The translations under genes and the position numbers were made by a program. The notes below the pieces were generated by a model. The model saw only the letters and a program-made list of their open reading frames with translations. It was not told the DNA's origin and did no database searches. Below are positions 16,036-23,999 of a DNA stretch of 38,488 bases, piece after piece; positions within the stretch are counted from its first letter, which is position 1; the number at the start of each line of letters is the position of its first letter. The DNA is taken from assembly GCA_900318085.1 (NCBI GenBank), contig ONJF01000023.1:1-38488 (forward strand). The letters run 5' to 3'. This DNA comes from an uncultured Bacteroidales bacterium (lineage in GTDB: Bacteria; Bacteroidota; Bacteroidia; Bacteroidales; F082).

Positions 16036-18558
16036 ATGCGAGCCAAGTTGATACTCATAGCGCTGATGCTGTTTGCTTTTGCGGCCAAGGCCCAACAGTT
16101 GCCGACGGCTACGGTCTACGGCAAGGTGACCGACGAGCAGGGCCATCCCATCGAGATGGCGAATGTGGTCGTCCCCGATTTGTTGGTGGGCTATACGACC
16201 AATGCAAGAGGCTACTATGAGTTGTCGCTGTTGTCGGATACTACCCTTACTATCCATTTCTCGTTTATTGGCTATGAGCAGAAGCATGTGACGGTCCGCC
16301 TCAAAAAAGGCGAGAAACGCAAGCTCGACATGACCTTGCACTCCACCGCCACGTTGCTCCCCGATGCTGTCATTAGCGACCGCGCTACCGAAGCCTCCAG
16401 CTTGACTCGGCTCAATGCAAAGCAAGCCACTTTGTTGCCCACCATGGGTGGAGGTGTGGAAACGCTCATCAAGACGTTGCCTGGCGTGGTGTCGAACAAT
16501 GAATTGAGTTCGCAGTATCGTGTGCGAGGCGGTAACTTTGACGAAAACCTGATTTATGTCAACGGTATCGAAATCTACCGTCCGTTTCTCGTGGGTTCCG
16601 GACAACAGGAAGGCTTGAGCTTCGTCAACTCGCAATTGGTCAGCAACATCGAATTCTCTGCAGGAGGCTTCGCTGCCGAATATGGCGACAAGATGTCATC
16701 GGTCTTGGATGTGACCTACAAGCGACCCGCCGAGATGGCTGGCTCGTTGAGTTTAAGCCTCTTGGGCGCAGAAGCCCATGTGGAAGGCGCCACCAAGGAT
16801 GAGAAGTTCAGTTATTTGGTCGGAGCCCGTTACAAAAACACCGCATTGGCTCTCGGCATGATGAACACGAAGGGCGACTATAAGCCTAACTTTACCGATG
16901 CACAGGCCTTACTCAGCTATAGGTTGAACGACAAATGGGAAATGTCGCTGCTTGGCTACTATTCACAAAACAAGTACATGCTCATCCCGCAAAATGCCAC
17001 CATCGATGTCGGTACCATCGACATGCCGATGCGTGCCACCGTTTATTTCGATGGACAGGAGGTGGACGACTACACTACTGGCCTCGGCGCCTTGACGCTG
17101 GTTTATAAACCTCATAAAGACTTGAGCTTAAGATGGATAGCGTCTGCTTATTCTGCCTACGAAACGGAGACCTTCGACCTTCAGGAACAGTATTTCTTTG
17201 GCATACGCAACACCTCTTTCGGATCGGAAGAGTTTGGCGAAGTCATTGAAAACTATGATGTTGGCACACTTACCAAACATGCTCGCAACGGTTTCTATTC
17301 CCAAGTCTATAACCTCGACCACAAAGGCATGTATGCCTACGACAACAACCTGTTGAAATGGGGCCTGCGCTTTCAACACCAAGATATTGATGACAAGGTG
17401 GACGAGTGGCAGGTGTTCGACTCGGCAGGATACACCTTGCCACATACTCCTGATGTGATAGGCGGCTATCCTTTGGAGTTGCCCGACATCGGTATGGATT
17501 TCGCCCATAAGGCTCACAATAGGCTTTCAGTCAATAACTTGGATGGATTTGTGCAACATGCTTGGACGATTCCATACAACGACAAGGGGGAATTTGTCAT
17601 CACAGGAGGCTTGAGGGCCAACTATTGGGGCTACAATAATAAGGTGTATGTCAGTCCGAGAGCGGGCATCGCCTACAAGCCTGAAAATGAGCAACGCGAT
17701 GTGGTGTATCGTCTATCGGGTGGCGTTTACAACCAAACGCCGTTCTATAGAGAGATCCGCAATCGCGACGGAAGCCTCTACAAAGATGCCGAAGCACAAC
17801 GCTCGTATCAGATTGTGGCGGGCAACGACTTCAAGTTTAGGGCCTGGAACAGACCTTTCATCCTCACTTCGGAGTTGTATTTCAAGTGGTTCACCCATGT
17901 CATCCCCTACGATATCGACAATGTGCGCATCCGTTATTATGCCGACCAGTCGGCGCGAGCCTATGCTACGGGTCTCGATTTCAAAGTAAATGGCGAATTC
18001 GTGAAGGGCATCGATAGTTGGGCGAGTCTCTCCATCATGAACACGCGTGAGGATATCAGAGGCGACTATTATCTTGTGGATGCCGAGGGCAAACGCTTGC
18101 CCTTCTATAACCATTCCGACGATCAAGTGGCCGATACCATTGCCATGGGTTGGCACTCTCGCCCGTCGAACCAGTTGGTTAACTTCTCGTTGTTTTTCCA
18201 GGACTATATCCCTAACTTCCCGACATGGCGTGTCAATATGACTTTGAATTTCGGTTTGGGATTGCCTTACAACAGTGACAACTCTGACTTTTACGACCCC
18301 CAAGGTCGTTATCCTGCCTACCGCCGTGTCGACATTGGTTTCAGCAAGCAACTTATCAGTGAGGCGTCAAGTTTCAGCAAGGGTAACCCACTACGCTATG
18401 TGCGCAATATGTTCATCAGTGTGGATGTCTTCAACCTCTTGGATATCCCTAACACGATTTCCTTCACTTGGGTGAAATACATTGACAATAGATACTATGG
18501 TGTGAACAATTATTTGACGCCACGGTATGTCAATGTCAAACTGGTGATGGAGTTTTAA
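16036..18558 (+). CDS. TonB-dependent outer-membrane receptor with CarboxypepD_reg domain
   Basis: 840 residues. MRAKLILIALMLFAFAAKAQ is a signal peptide. Residues about 22-110 are a carboxypeptidase-regulatory-like domain (ATVYGKVTDEQGHPIEMANV, TTNARGYYELSL). A plug domain follows, with ETLIKTLPGVVSNNELSSQY, RVRGGNFDENLIYVNGIEIY and FSAGGFAAEYGDKMSSVLDV. The rest is a beta barrel ending in Phe (VKLVMEF), the outer-membrane insertion signal. It imports a substrate across the outer membrane using TonB energy. No SusD-type partner lies beside it, so the ligand cannot be inferred; the architecture is common in Bacteroidetes receptors of unknown ligand. The start at 15976 was rejected because it lies in the T-run of the rpmB terminator. 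Confidence 0.93.
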   Translation: MRAKLILIALMLFAFAAKAQQLPTATVYGKVTDEQGHPIEMANVVVPDLLVGYTTNARGYYELSLLSDTTLTIHFSFIGYEQKHVTVRLKKGEKRKLDMTLHSTATLLPDAVISDRATEASSLTRLNAKQATLLPTMGGGVETLIKTLPGVVSNNELSSQYRVRGGNFDENLIYVNGIEIYRPFLVGSGQQEGLSFVNSQLVSNIEFSAGGFAAEYGDKMSSVLDVTYKRPAEMAGSLSLSLLGAEAHVEGATKDEKFSYLVGARYKNTALALGMMNTKGDYKPNFTDAQALLSYRLNDKWEMSLLGYYSQNKYMLIPQNATIDVGTIDMPMRATVYFDGQEVDDYTTGLGALTLVYKPHKDLSLRWIASAYSAYETETFDLQEQYFFGIRNTSFGSEEFGEVIENYDVGTLTKHARNGFYSQVYNLDHKGMYAYDNNLLKWGLRFQHQDIDDKVDEWQVFDSAGYTLPHTPDVIGGYPLELPDIGMDFAHKAHNRLSVNNLDGFVQHAWTIPYNDKGEFVITGGLRANYWGYNNKVYVSPRAGIAYKPENEQRDVVYRLSGGVYNQTPFYREIRNRDGSLYKDAEAQRSYQIVAGNDFKFRAWNRPFILTSELYFKWFTHVIPYDIDNVRIRYYADQSARAYATGLDFKVNGEFVKGIDSWASLSIMNTREDIRGDYYLVDAEGKRLPFYNHSDDQVADTIAMGWHSRPSNQLVNFSLFFQDYIPNFPTWRVNMTLNFGLGLPYNSDNSDFYDPQGRYPAYRRVDIGFSKQLISEASSFSKGNPLRYVRNMFISVDVFNLLDIPNTISFTWVKYIDNRYYGVNNYLTPRYVNVKLVMEF

Positions 18559-18563
18559 AATGA

Positions 18564-18590
18564 AAAAAGCGAGGCAACACCTCGCTTTTT
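18564..18590. terminator. Bidirectional terminator between TonB receptor and aminopeptidase genes
   Basis: AAAAAGCGAGG and CCTCGCTTTTT pair around a 5-nt loop. The A/T ends serve both converging genes, whose stops lie at 18558 and 18598. Confidence 0.88.
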
Positions 18591-18597
18591 CTCGTTT

Positions 18598-20019
18598 TTA
18601 GTACAACCCCGCCAAGTGTATCCATTCTCGGCCTTGGGCGCACATGTCTTCCACTTCTGCCACGGTCTTTGGTATTGGCCGTCCGAGGATGCGGTTGCCG
18701 TCTTCAGTGATGAGCAGATCGTCCTCGATGCGGATGCCACCGAAGTCTTTGTAGCTCCCCAACTTGTCGTAGCAGATGAAGTCTTTGAGTTTGCCTTCGG
18801 CTTTCCACATGTCAATGAGGGTGGGAATGAAGTAGATGCCTGGCTCATCGGTGACCACGAAGCCTGGTTTTAGAGTCTTGCCGCAACGCAAGCCGCTGAA
18901 GCCCAATTTGATGGAACGCGGTGTGACATCGTCATAACCGACATAGGTCTCACCGAGGCCTTCCATGTCATGCACATCCATGCCCAGCATGTGGCCAAGG
19001 CCATGAGGCATGAAGAGCCAGTGTGCACCATTCATCAGTGCCTCTTCGGTGTCGCCCTTCATCAGGCCGACGCCTTTCAGACCTTCAATCAAGGTGCGGC
19101 AGGCCAAAGTGTGCATCACCATGTAAGGCATGTAGGGACGCGTGTTGGCAGCTACGGCCTGGTTGGCGGCGAGCACGATCTCATAGATCTCGCGTTGGCG
19201 TTGGTTGAACTTGCCGCCTACGGGAGTGGTACGGGTGAAGTCGGAGGCATAGTAGTTCTCCGTCTCGGCACCGGCATCGCACACCATCATACGGCCTTCT
19301 TTCAGCACATTGTGGTGACCATGGTTGTGCAAGGTCTGTCCATCGACACTCAAAATAACGGGGAACGACACGGGTCCGCCACCCGACAAAGAGAGGCCTT
19401 CGACTACGCCTGCAATCTCTTGCTCGACCATGCCTGGCTTACACATCTTCATGGCAGTGGTGTGCATGTAATAGGCTGTGTTGGCGGCACGCTCCATCTC
19501 GGCGATTTCGAGTTCGCTCTTCACCTCACGCATGGCGATGACCGCCTTGATGAGTTCGAGACTGGTATATTCAGCTACCTTATTAATAGGGCAGCCGAGC
19601 CATTCGGCGCATTGGATTTTGGTGTCGCCACGATAGGTGGGCAGCATGTGAATCTGGCGTCCTTTGGCGATGGCTTGTTGCAGATATTCGCCAAACTTGT
19701 TAAAGTCGCGGCAGTCGGTGATGCCGATACGGTCGCCTTGTTCCTGCAGTGAGGGCAGGGGACCGCACCAAATCACATCGTCTATGGTGACTTCTACGCC
19801 AAAGAGAATCTCTTCGCCTGACTCAAAGTCGATGACACCGATTAGGTCGGGGTGGTTGAGGCCGAAGAAATAGGAAAAATTACTATCCTGGCGGTAGATA
19901 TAGGTGTTGTCAGGGTAATTGAAGGGAGCCTCGTTGTTGGCAGGGAAGAAGGCGATGCCCTTCGAAATCATCTTTTTCAATGTGGCGCGACGGCCACTGT
20001 AAACGTCTTTATTGAACAT
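18598..20019 (-). CDS. pepP: M24B-family Xaa-Pro aminopeptidase
   Basis: 473 residues. It removes an N-terminal residue in front of proline from peptides, using two metal ions. The N-terminal creatinase-like domain has FFPANNEAPFNYPDNTYIYRQDSNFSYFFG in pieces typical of aminopeptidase P. The metal ligands are visible in DAGAETENYYASDFTRT (two Asp), HGLGHMLGMDVHD (His), TDEPGIYF (Glu) and GIRIEDDLLIT (Glu). The ATG at 20019 (MFNKDVYSGR) is preferred; the longer frame reads through a 28-bp palindrome in the leader. It lies directly behind a second M24 gene on the same strand but has its own promoter box. Confidence 0.92.
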   Translation of the reverse strand: MFNKDVYSGRRATLKKMISKGIAFFPANNEAPFNYPDNTYIYRQDSNFSYFFGLNHPDLIGVIDFESGEEILFGVEVTIDDVIWCGPLPSLQEQGDRIGITDCRDFNKFGEYLQQAIAKGRQIHMLPTYRGDTKIQCAEWLGCPINKVAEYTSLELIKAVIAMREVKSELEIAEMERAANTAYYMHTTAMKMCKPGMVEQEIAGVVEGLSLSGGGPVSFPVILSVDGQTLHNHGHHNVLKEGRMMVCDAGAETENYYASDFTRTTPVGGKFNQRQREIYEIVLAANQAVAANTRPYMPYMVMHTLACRTLIEGLKGVGLMKGDTEEALMNGAHWLFMPHGLGHMLGMDVHDMEGLGETYVGYDDVTPRSIKLGFSGLRCGKTLKPGFVVTDEPGIYFIPTLIDMWKAEGKLKDFICYDKLGSYKDFGGIRIEDDLLITEDGNRILGRPIPKTVAEVEDMCAQGREWIHLAGLY

Positions 20020-20051
20020 ATTGGTTTGTTTTTGTTGTTGATTCGTTGTGT

Positions 20052-20079
20052 GTAGAGACGCGGCGCGCCACGTCTCTAC
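20052..20079. repeat. 28-bp GTAGAGACG palindrome, copy 4 (leader of aminopeptidase gene)
   Basis: Arms gtagagacgcggcg and cgccacgtctctac have one mismatch; the flanking T and A also pair. It lies between a minus-strand promoter box and the ATG at 20019, so it should be in the 5' untranslated RNA. Confidence 0.8.
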
Positions 20080-20088
20080 ATGGTTCTG

Positions 20089-20096
20089 CAAAAATA
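20089..20096 (-). promoter_or_regulatory. -7 box of the downstream aminopeptidase gene
   Basis: TATTTTTG on the minus strand lies directly after the stop of the upstream M24 gene and about 70 bases before the ATG at 20019. Confidence 0.55.
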
Positions 20097-20097
20097 A

Positions 20098-21390
20098 TCA
20101 TTTTTTCATCGCCGCCTCAATTTCTTCGATTTCGGTTGGCAGGCCTTCGAACAGATTGATGGGCTCGCCTTCAGTGATCAAGAGGTCGTTTTCGATGCGG
20201 ATGCCGATGCCTTCCTCGCGAATGTAGATGCCTGGTTCGCATGTGAGAATCATACCTGGTTCAAAGGGCTTGAACTTGTCGATGCTGTCGTGTACATCGA
20301 GGCCGATGTGATGCGACATGCCGTGCATCAGGTATTTACGCTCCAAAGGCTTGTTGGGGTCTTGGCGTTTTACATCCTCTGCAGTGAATAGGCCTAGTCG
20401 GATCATTTCCTGTTCCATCAGCCTGTGAGTGGTCTCATTGATAAGGTTGATAGTTCCGCCCGGTTTATACAGTTTGGTGATCTCTTTCATAACACGGAGC
20501 ACGGCATTGTAGCAGTCGGCTTGACGCGGAGTGAATTTGCCATTAATAGGTATGGTTCGGCTTAAGTCAGAGGAATAGTTCTTCAGTTCGCAGCCGATGT
20601 CGAAAAGCAATAAGTCGCTGTCGTGCAATAGGCTTTGGTTTTTGGAGTAATGTAGGCAACAGCCGTTCTTTCCTCCCGCAATAATGGGGGCGTAAGCATG
20701 GCCAGTGGCGTTGTTCCGCTTGAAGATATACTCGATTTCTGCCTGCACCTCATATTCATACATGCCTGGTTTGACGGTCTCAAGACAGCGACGGAAGGCC
20801 TTTGCGGTGATGCCGCAGGCTTGCCGCGTGATGTCGATCTCATCCTCTGACTTTTTCATGCGCAAGGCGTTGAGGATAGGAGCGGTGCGCCCATAGTTGT
20901 GCATCGGGTATAAAGCCTTGACTTGTTGGATAAAGCGCTTTTGTATGGTTTCAACGGCGCATTCGTATTTCGGGTATTCGTAGCTGTTCAGGAAGATGGT
21001 ATCGCCATAGCCCGAATAGGCGATATCATTCAGAGTCATCCAGAAAGCATCGCTGCCTTTGATGGTCTTTATTCCCGAGAGTTCCGTGGCTTGCTGGGCA
21101 TCAAGCATCTCGCCCTGCCAAGTGGCTTTCACCTCGTCGTAGGGCTCGATGAAAAGCACCTCACGCATCGTCTCGTCAGGATAGTCGGGGGCGATGATGA
21201 GGTAGGCGTTCTCCTCGTTGATGCCCGTAAGGTAGAAGAAATCTGACTGTTGGCGGAAAGGATAGAATTCATCGCCGTTGCGCGGCATGGGCTCGTTGGC
21301 GGTGAAGACGGCTATGGATTTTGATGGCAGCTGTGCTGCGAGGTTCGCTCTGTTTCTAATGAAAAGACGGTTGGGAATGGGATTGTTCAT
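20098..21390 (-). CDS. M24B-family Xaa-Pro aminopeptidase (second copy)
   Basis: 430 residues, paralogous to the next gene on this strand. Metal ligands appear in DIGCELKNYSSDLSRT, HGMSHHIGLDVHD, TCEPGIYI and GIRIENDLLIT. The N-terminal domain carries FYPFRQQSDFFYLTGI, as in aminopeptidase P. The ATG at 21390 (MNNPIPNRLF) was chosen because the longer frame from 21438 passes through a perfect TACCTTTG promoter box. Two adjacent aminopeptidase P genes may differ in substrate length or cofactor; the sequence does not tell which. Confidence 0.92.
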   Translation of the reverse strand: MNNPIPNRLFIRNRANLAAQLPSKSIAVFTANEPMPRNGDEFYPFRQQSDFFYLTGINEENAYLIIAPDYPDETMREVLFIEPYDEVKATWQGEMLDAQQATELSGIKTIKGSDAFWMTLNDIAYSGYGDTIFLNSYEYPKYECAVETIQKRFIQQVKALYPMHNYGRTAPILNALRMKKSEDEIDITRQACGITAKAFRRCLETVKPGMYEYEVQAEIEYIFKRNNATGHAYAPIIAGGKNGCCLHYSKNQSLLHDSDLLLFDIGCELKNYSSDLSRTIPINGKFTPRQADCYNAVLRVMKEITKLYKPGGTINLINETTHRLMEQEMIRLGLFTAEDVKRQDPNKPLERKYLMHGMSHHIGLDVHDSIDKFKPFEPGMILTCEPGIYIREEGIGIRIENDLLITEGEPINLFEGLPTEIEEIEAAMKK

Positions 21391-21418
21391 GATGAGGAAT
21401 GTCTTGCTATTGGTCCTA

Positions 21419-21426
21419 CAAAGGTA
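21419..21426 (-). promoter_or_regulatory. -7 box of the second aminopeptidase gene
   Basis: TACCTTTG on the minus strand, 28 bases before the ATG at 21390; matches TAnnTTTG. Confidence 0.65.
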
Positions 21427-21466
21427 GAAATTTTCCATGATTTATTCACCTTATCAAAAAAAAGAC

Positions 21467-21474
21467 TACTTTTG
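21467..21474 (+). promoter_or_regulatory. -7 box of the PorT-like barrel gene
   Basis: TACTTTTG, 53 bases before the ATG at 21528, divergent from the aminopeptidase promoter. Confidence 0.65.
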
Positions 21475-21527
21475 TCCCCAAAATGAATCGTCAACGAAGA
21501 TTAATATTAACCTAAATCTATAAACAA

Positions 21528-22256
21528 ATGAAGAAAAACTTACTTATCATTGGCCTTCTGCTGGCCATGTCGCTGGGTGTTTCAGCGCAAAACACGGGCT
21601 TTGCCTTTGGTTTAAAATTAGGTCCTGGTTTCGACTGGACTGGTTCAACAACGGGTGCTGCAAAGAGCGAAGGCGTGAGAACGGGCTTTGGTGTCGGTCT
21701 TGTCGCTGAATACTACTTTGCCGAGAACTATGCCATTGTCACGGGTGTCAATGTCAATATGAACCGTGGCCACTACAGCTTCCAGAATGCCCATTTGGAC
21801 AGTGTGGCTGGTGTGTCGCCTTTCTCCGTCGACAGATATTACAAGTCGACCGTCTACGAGATCCCGTTGATGCTGAAGATGGTCACCAATGAACTTGGCA
21901 ACCTTCCCCTTCGCGTCTATGCACAAGTGGGTGCTGGCTTCGGCTATGCCCAGAAAGTTAAGGTGAAGGATTCCTATGAGGACTTTAACGGTGATACCTA
22001 TATCGCTTCAAACAAGGAGTACAGCAATTTCCGTACTTCTTTGAAGATTGGTGCTGGTGCCCAATATGCTCTTGATGAGAGCACACGCGTATTCCTCGGT
22101 GTGTATTTCTCGCATGACTTCATCAACAACATCAACTCCATTGCTCCTAACCATTACAAGTTCTATTTTGATGGTGACGAAAAGGTCGGTGAGCGTGATC
22201 CCAAGTTGAATGTGCTGCAAAACCGCGTTGGTATCGAAGCAGGTGTCCTCTTCTAA
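21528..22256 (+). CDS. PorT-family outer-membrane beta-barrel protein
   Basis: 242 residues. MKKNLLIIGLLLAMSLGVSAQ is a signal peptide. The mature part has the alternating pattern and motifs of small Bacteroidetes barrels (FGLKLGPGFDW, GFGVGLVAEYYF, YEIPLMLKM, RVYAQVGAGFGYA, FRTSLKIGAGAQY) and ends in Phe. It is a paralogue of the gene at 23176: both share LKLGPGFDW/IKVGPTFDW and AEYYFAENYAIVTGVNVN/CDYYVTSYFAVSSGVDVN. The general role is an outer-membrane structural or channel protein; no specific function can be stated. It is transcribed alone and ends at a bidirectional terminator. Confidence 0.82.
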   Translation: MKKNLLIIGLLLAMSLGVSAQNTGFAFGLKLGPGFDWTGSTTGAAKSEGVRTGFGVGLVAEYYFAENYAIVTGVNVNMNRGHYSFQNAHLDSVAGVSPFSVDRYYKSTVYEIPLMLKMVTNELGNLPLRVYAQVGAGFGYAQKVKVKDSYEDFNGDTYIASNKEYSNFRTSLKIGAGAQYALDESTRVFLGVYFSHDFINNINSIAPNHYKFYFDGDEKVGERDPKLNVLQNRVGIEAGVLF

Positions 22257-22274
22257 AACCGGTTTTAGTGTAAA

Positions 22275-22306
22275 AAAAGAGAGCGGCTCAATGAGTCGCT
22301 CTCTTT
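22275..22306. terminator. Bidirectional terminator between two convergent barrel genes
   Basis: aaaagagagcg and cgctctctttt pair around gctcaatgagt, which itself can pair partly. A and T runs flank both sides. Stops of the converging genes are at 22256 and 22331. Confidence 0.85.
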
Positions 22307-22330
22307 TGTTGTTATTGATGGCGTCGTGAA

Positions 22331-23056
22331 TCAAAGGAACTTGAAGCCGACGGTCACCATGAACAGGTTCTGCTTGGTGTTGTCGATATTGGTGAAATCG
22401 AAAGTTTCGCCAAGTTGAGTGTCGTTCAGTTTGTCGAACATCTTGCTCAATCCGAAGTTGTAGTTGATGTCGAGGGTGATTCTCTTCAAAATGTCAACAC
22501 CCAGGCCGGCTTGCACACCCCAAGAGATGGATTTGGTGTCGAAATTCTTGTCGGTGGTGGCATTGTTCTGGTCCAGTTCGAATTGTTGACCTTCAAGAGA
22601 ATAGGTCTCGTCGTACAATGTTTGTGACTTCAAGGTGAAGTTGGCAGTGGGACCGACCTGGGCACGCAGGGTGACGATGTCAAGATCAATGATGTTGACG
22701 CCAATCATGATGGGCACTTGAAGGTTCATTTGGTTCAGTGTGAGGTTGAGATGGGCTCCAGTGGGGAGATTGAACAGATTTTCGCTTTCGACACCTACAA
22801 CGCTGGCATCAAAGACATTGGTTGTCTTGAAATAAAGCACCTCGGGTTGTACATAGACGCGACCGACGGTGACGCGTCCAAAGACACCGGCAGTGAAATG
22901 GTTCGAGAAATCCGATTTGATGTTGGCCTTGTTGTACGACAACTTGGCGGTCTGGTAGCCGATTTTCGGACCGATGGCGAGGTCGATGCCTCCGCCTGCA
23001 AATGCTGCGCTGCCCAACATCAGGAGGGCTGCAATCAGTAAGAATGTCTTCTTCAT
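22331..23056 (-). CDS. PorT-family outer-membrane beta-barrel protein
   Basis: 241 residues with signal peptide MKKTFLLIAALLMLGSAAFA. The mature part starts with IDLAIGPKIGYQTAKLSYN and contains AGVFGRVTVGRVYVQPEVLYF, LQVPIMIGVNII and RAQVGPTANF, typical of PF13568-like barrels, and ends GFKFL. It is more diverged from the two neighbouring barrels than those are from each other. An outer-membrane location is inferred; the substrate or role is unknown. Confidence 0.82.
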   Translation of the reverse strand: MKKTFLLIAALLMLGSAAFAGGGIDLAIGPKIGYQTAKLSYNKANIKSDFSNHFTAGVFGRVTVGRVYVQPEVLYFKTTNVFDASVVGVESENLFNLPTGAHLNLTLNQMNLQVPIMIGVNIIDLDIVTLRAQVGPTANFTLKSQTLYDETYSLEGQQFELDQNNATTDKNFDTKSISWGVQAGLGVDILKRITLDINYNFGLSKMFDKLNDTQLGETFDFTNIDNTKQNLFMVTVGFKFL

Positions 23057-23097
23057 TTTGAATTTGTTTTAGTGAATGATTAAGAATGATTTGGCGA

Positions 23098-23105
23098 CAA
23101 AATTA
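23098..23105 (-). promoter_or_regulatory. -7 box of the minus-strand barrel gene
   Basis: TAATTTTG on the minus strand, about 41 bases before the ATG at 23056. Confidence 0.6.
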
Positions 23106-23147
23106 AGAATCATTTTCGGATTTTGAGGAAATGTCGGCAAAATAAAT

Positions 23148-23155
23148 TATCTTTG
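23148..23155 (+). promoter_or_regulatory. -7 box of the third barrel gene
   Basis: TATCTTTG, 20 bases before the ATG at 23176; full match to TAnnTTTG. Confidence 0.68.
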
Positions 23156-23175
23156 TAGGTCTAAATTTTGTTATT

Positions 23176-23871
23176 ATGAGAAAAACATTGTTGATTTTCA
23201 GTATGGTAGCGGCCATGGCCGTGGGTGCCAACGCTCAGACAGGGAACGCTAGGTTTGGCATTAAAGTAGGGCCTACTTTCGATTGGGCCAGTTCGGGTTC
23301 TACAGCGGCCAGCAACGATGGTCTTTGGTTAGGCGCCAATTTGGGTTTGGTTTGCGATTATTATGTCACGAGCTATTTTGCGGTTTCCTCGGGTGTGGAT
23401 GTCAATATCCTCAACATGAAGTATACCTTTACCGACCGCAGGTATGTGGAAGATTTTTTGGAAGAGACCAATGTGGCGGTCTCACGCCGGTTGAACGCTG
23501 TCAATATTGAGATTCCATTGAAAGCCAAACTCAGTTTTGATGTGGCTGATTCGTTCAAGGCATTTGCCGAAGCCGGTCTTGGATTGGGCATTAATTGCAG
23601 AGACGTCTGCAAGGATAGTTATAGCTTTTATTGGGTGAATTATGAAGAGGGTAAGAATTATGTCGATTGCACCAACCAATACCGTCCGTTGCAGTTGTCG
23701 ATGATATTTGGCTTGGGTGCCGAGTATGAAATCAGCCATGACATTTCTGCTTTTGCCCAATTGACTTTTGACCATGCTTTCTCCAATGCTTTTGTACGTT
23801 CATTGGAAAAGCAAACGGGGAGTATTATTCGCAACAATTACATTGGCATTGAGATTGGTATCATGCATTAA
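23176..23871 (+). CDS. PorT-family outer-membrane beta-barrel protein
   Basis: 231 residues. MRKTLLIFSMVAAMAVGANAQ is a signal peptide. Motifs FGIKVGPTFDWASSG, GLWLGANLGLVCDYYV, AVSSGVDVN, IEIPLKAKLSF and FAEAGLGLGINC match the barrel encoded at 21528, so the two are likely an old duplication now separated by an unrelated or more diverged barrel on the other strand. A conserved gap in the middle differs: here there are Cys residues (CRDVCKDSY, DCTN) that could form a disulfide in an extracellular loop. Function unknown. Confidence 0.82.
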   Translation: MRKTLLIFSMVAAMAVGANAQTGNARFGIKVGPTFDWASSGSTAASNDGLWLGANLGLVCDYYVTSYFAVSSGVDVNILNMKYTFTDRRYVEDFLEETNVAVSRRLNAVNIEIPLKAKLSFDVADSFKAFAEAGLGLGINCRDVCKDSYSFYWVNYEEGKNYVDCTNQYRPLQLSMIFGLGAEYEISHDISAFAQLTFDHAFSNAFVRSLEKQTGSIIRNNYIGIEIGIMH

Positions 23872-23947
23872 TATAGATTGCTTCTTCTGAAGTTGAACGA
23901 CTCACTTTTCATATTGGGTTGTTGGGAAGTCAACAAAGCATAAAGAA

Positions 23948-23975
23948 AAAGCCTGGCGGAAATCCGTCAGGCTTT
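23948..23975. terminator. Bidirectional terminator between barrel and OmpA-domain genes
   Basis: AAAGCCTGGCGG and CCGTCAGGCTTT pair (one G-T) around a 4-nt loop with A-rich sequence before it. It lies between convergent stops at 23871 and 24000. The remainder of this 128-bp gap shows nothing else. Confidence 0.85.
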
Positions 23976-23999
23976 CTTGTTTGGATTATGTGTTGATTA

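Noticed and set aside
18970-19752. Plus-strand open frame opposite the M24 aminopeptidase
   Set aside because: Shadow of a gene with intact metal-binding motifs on the other strand.
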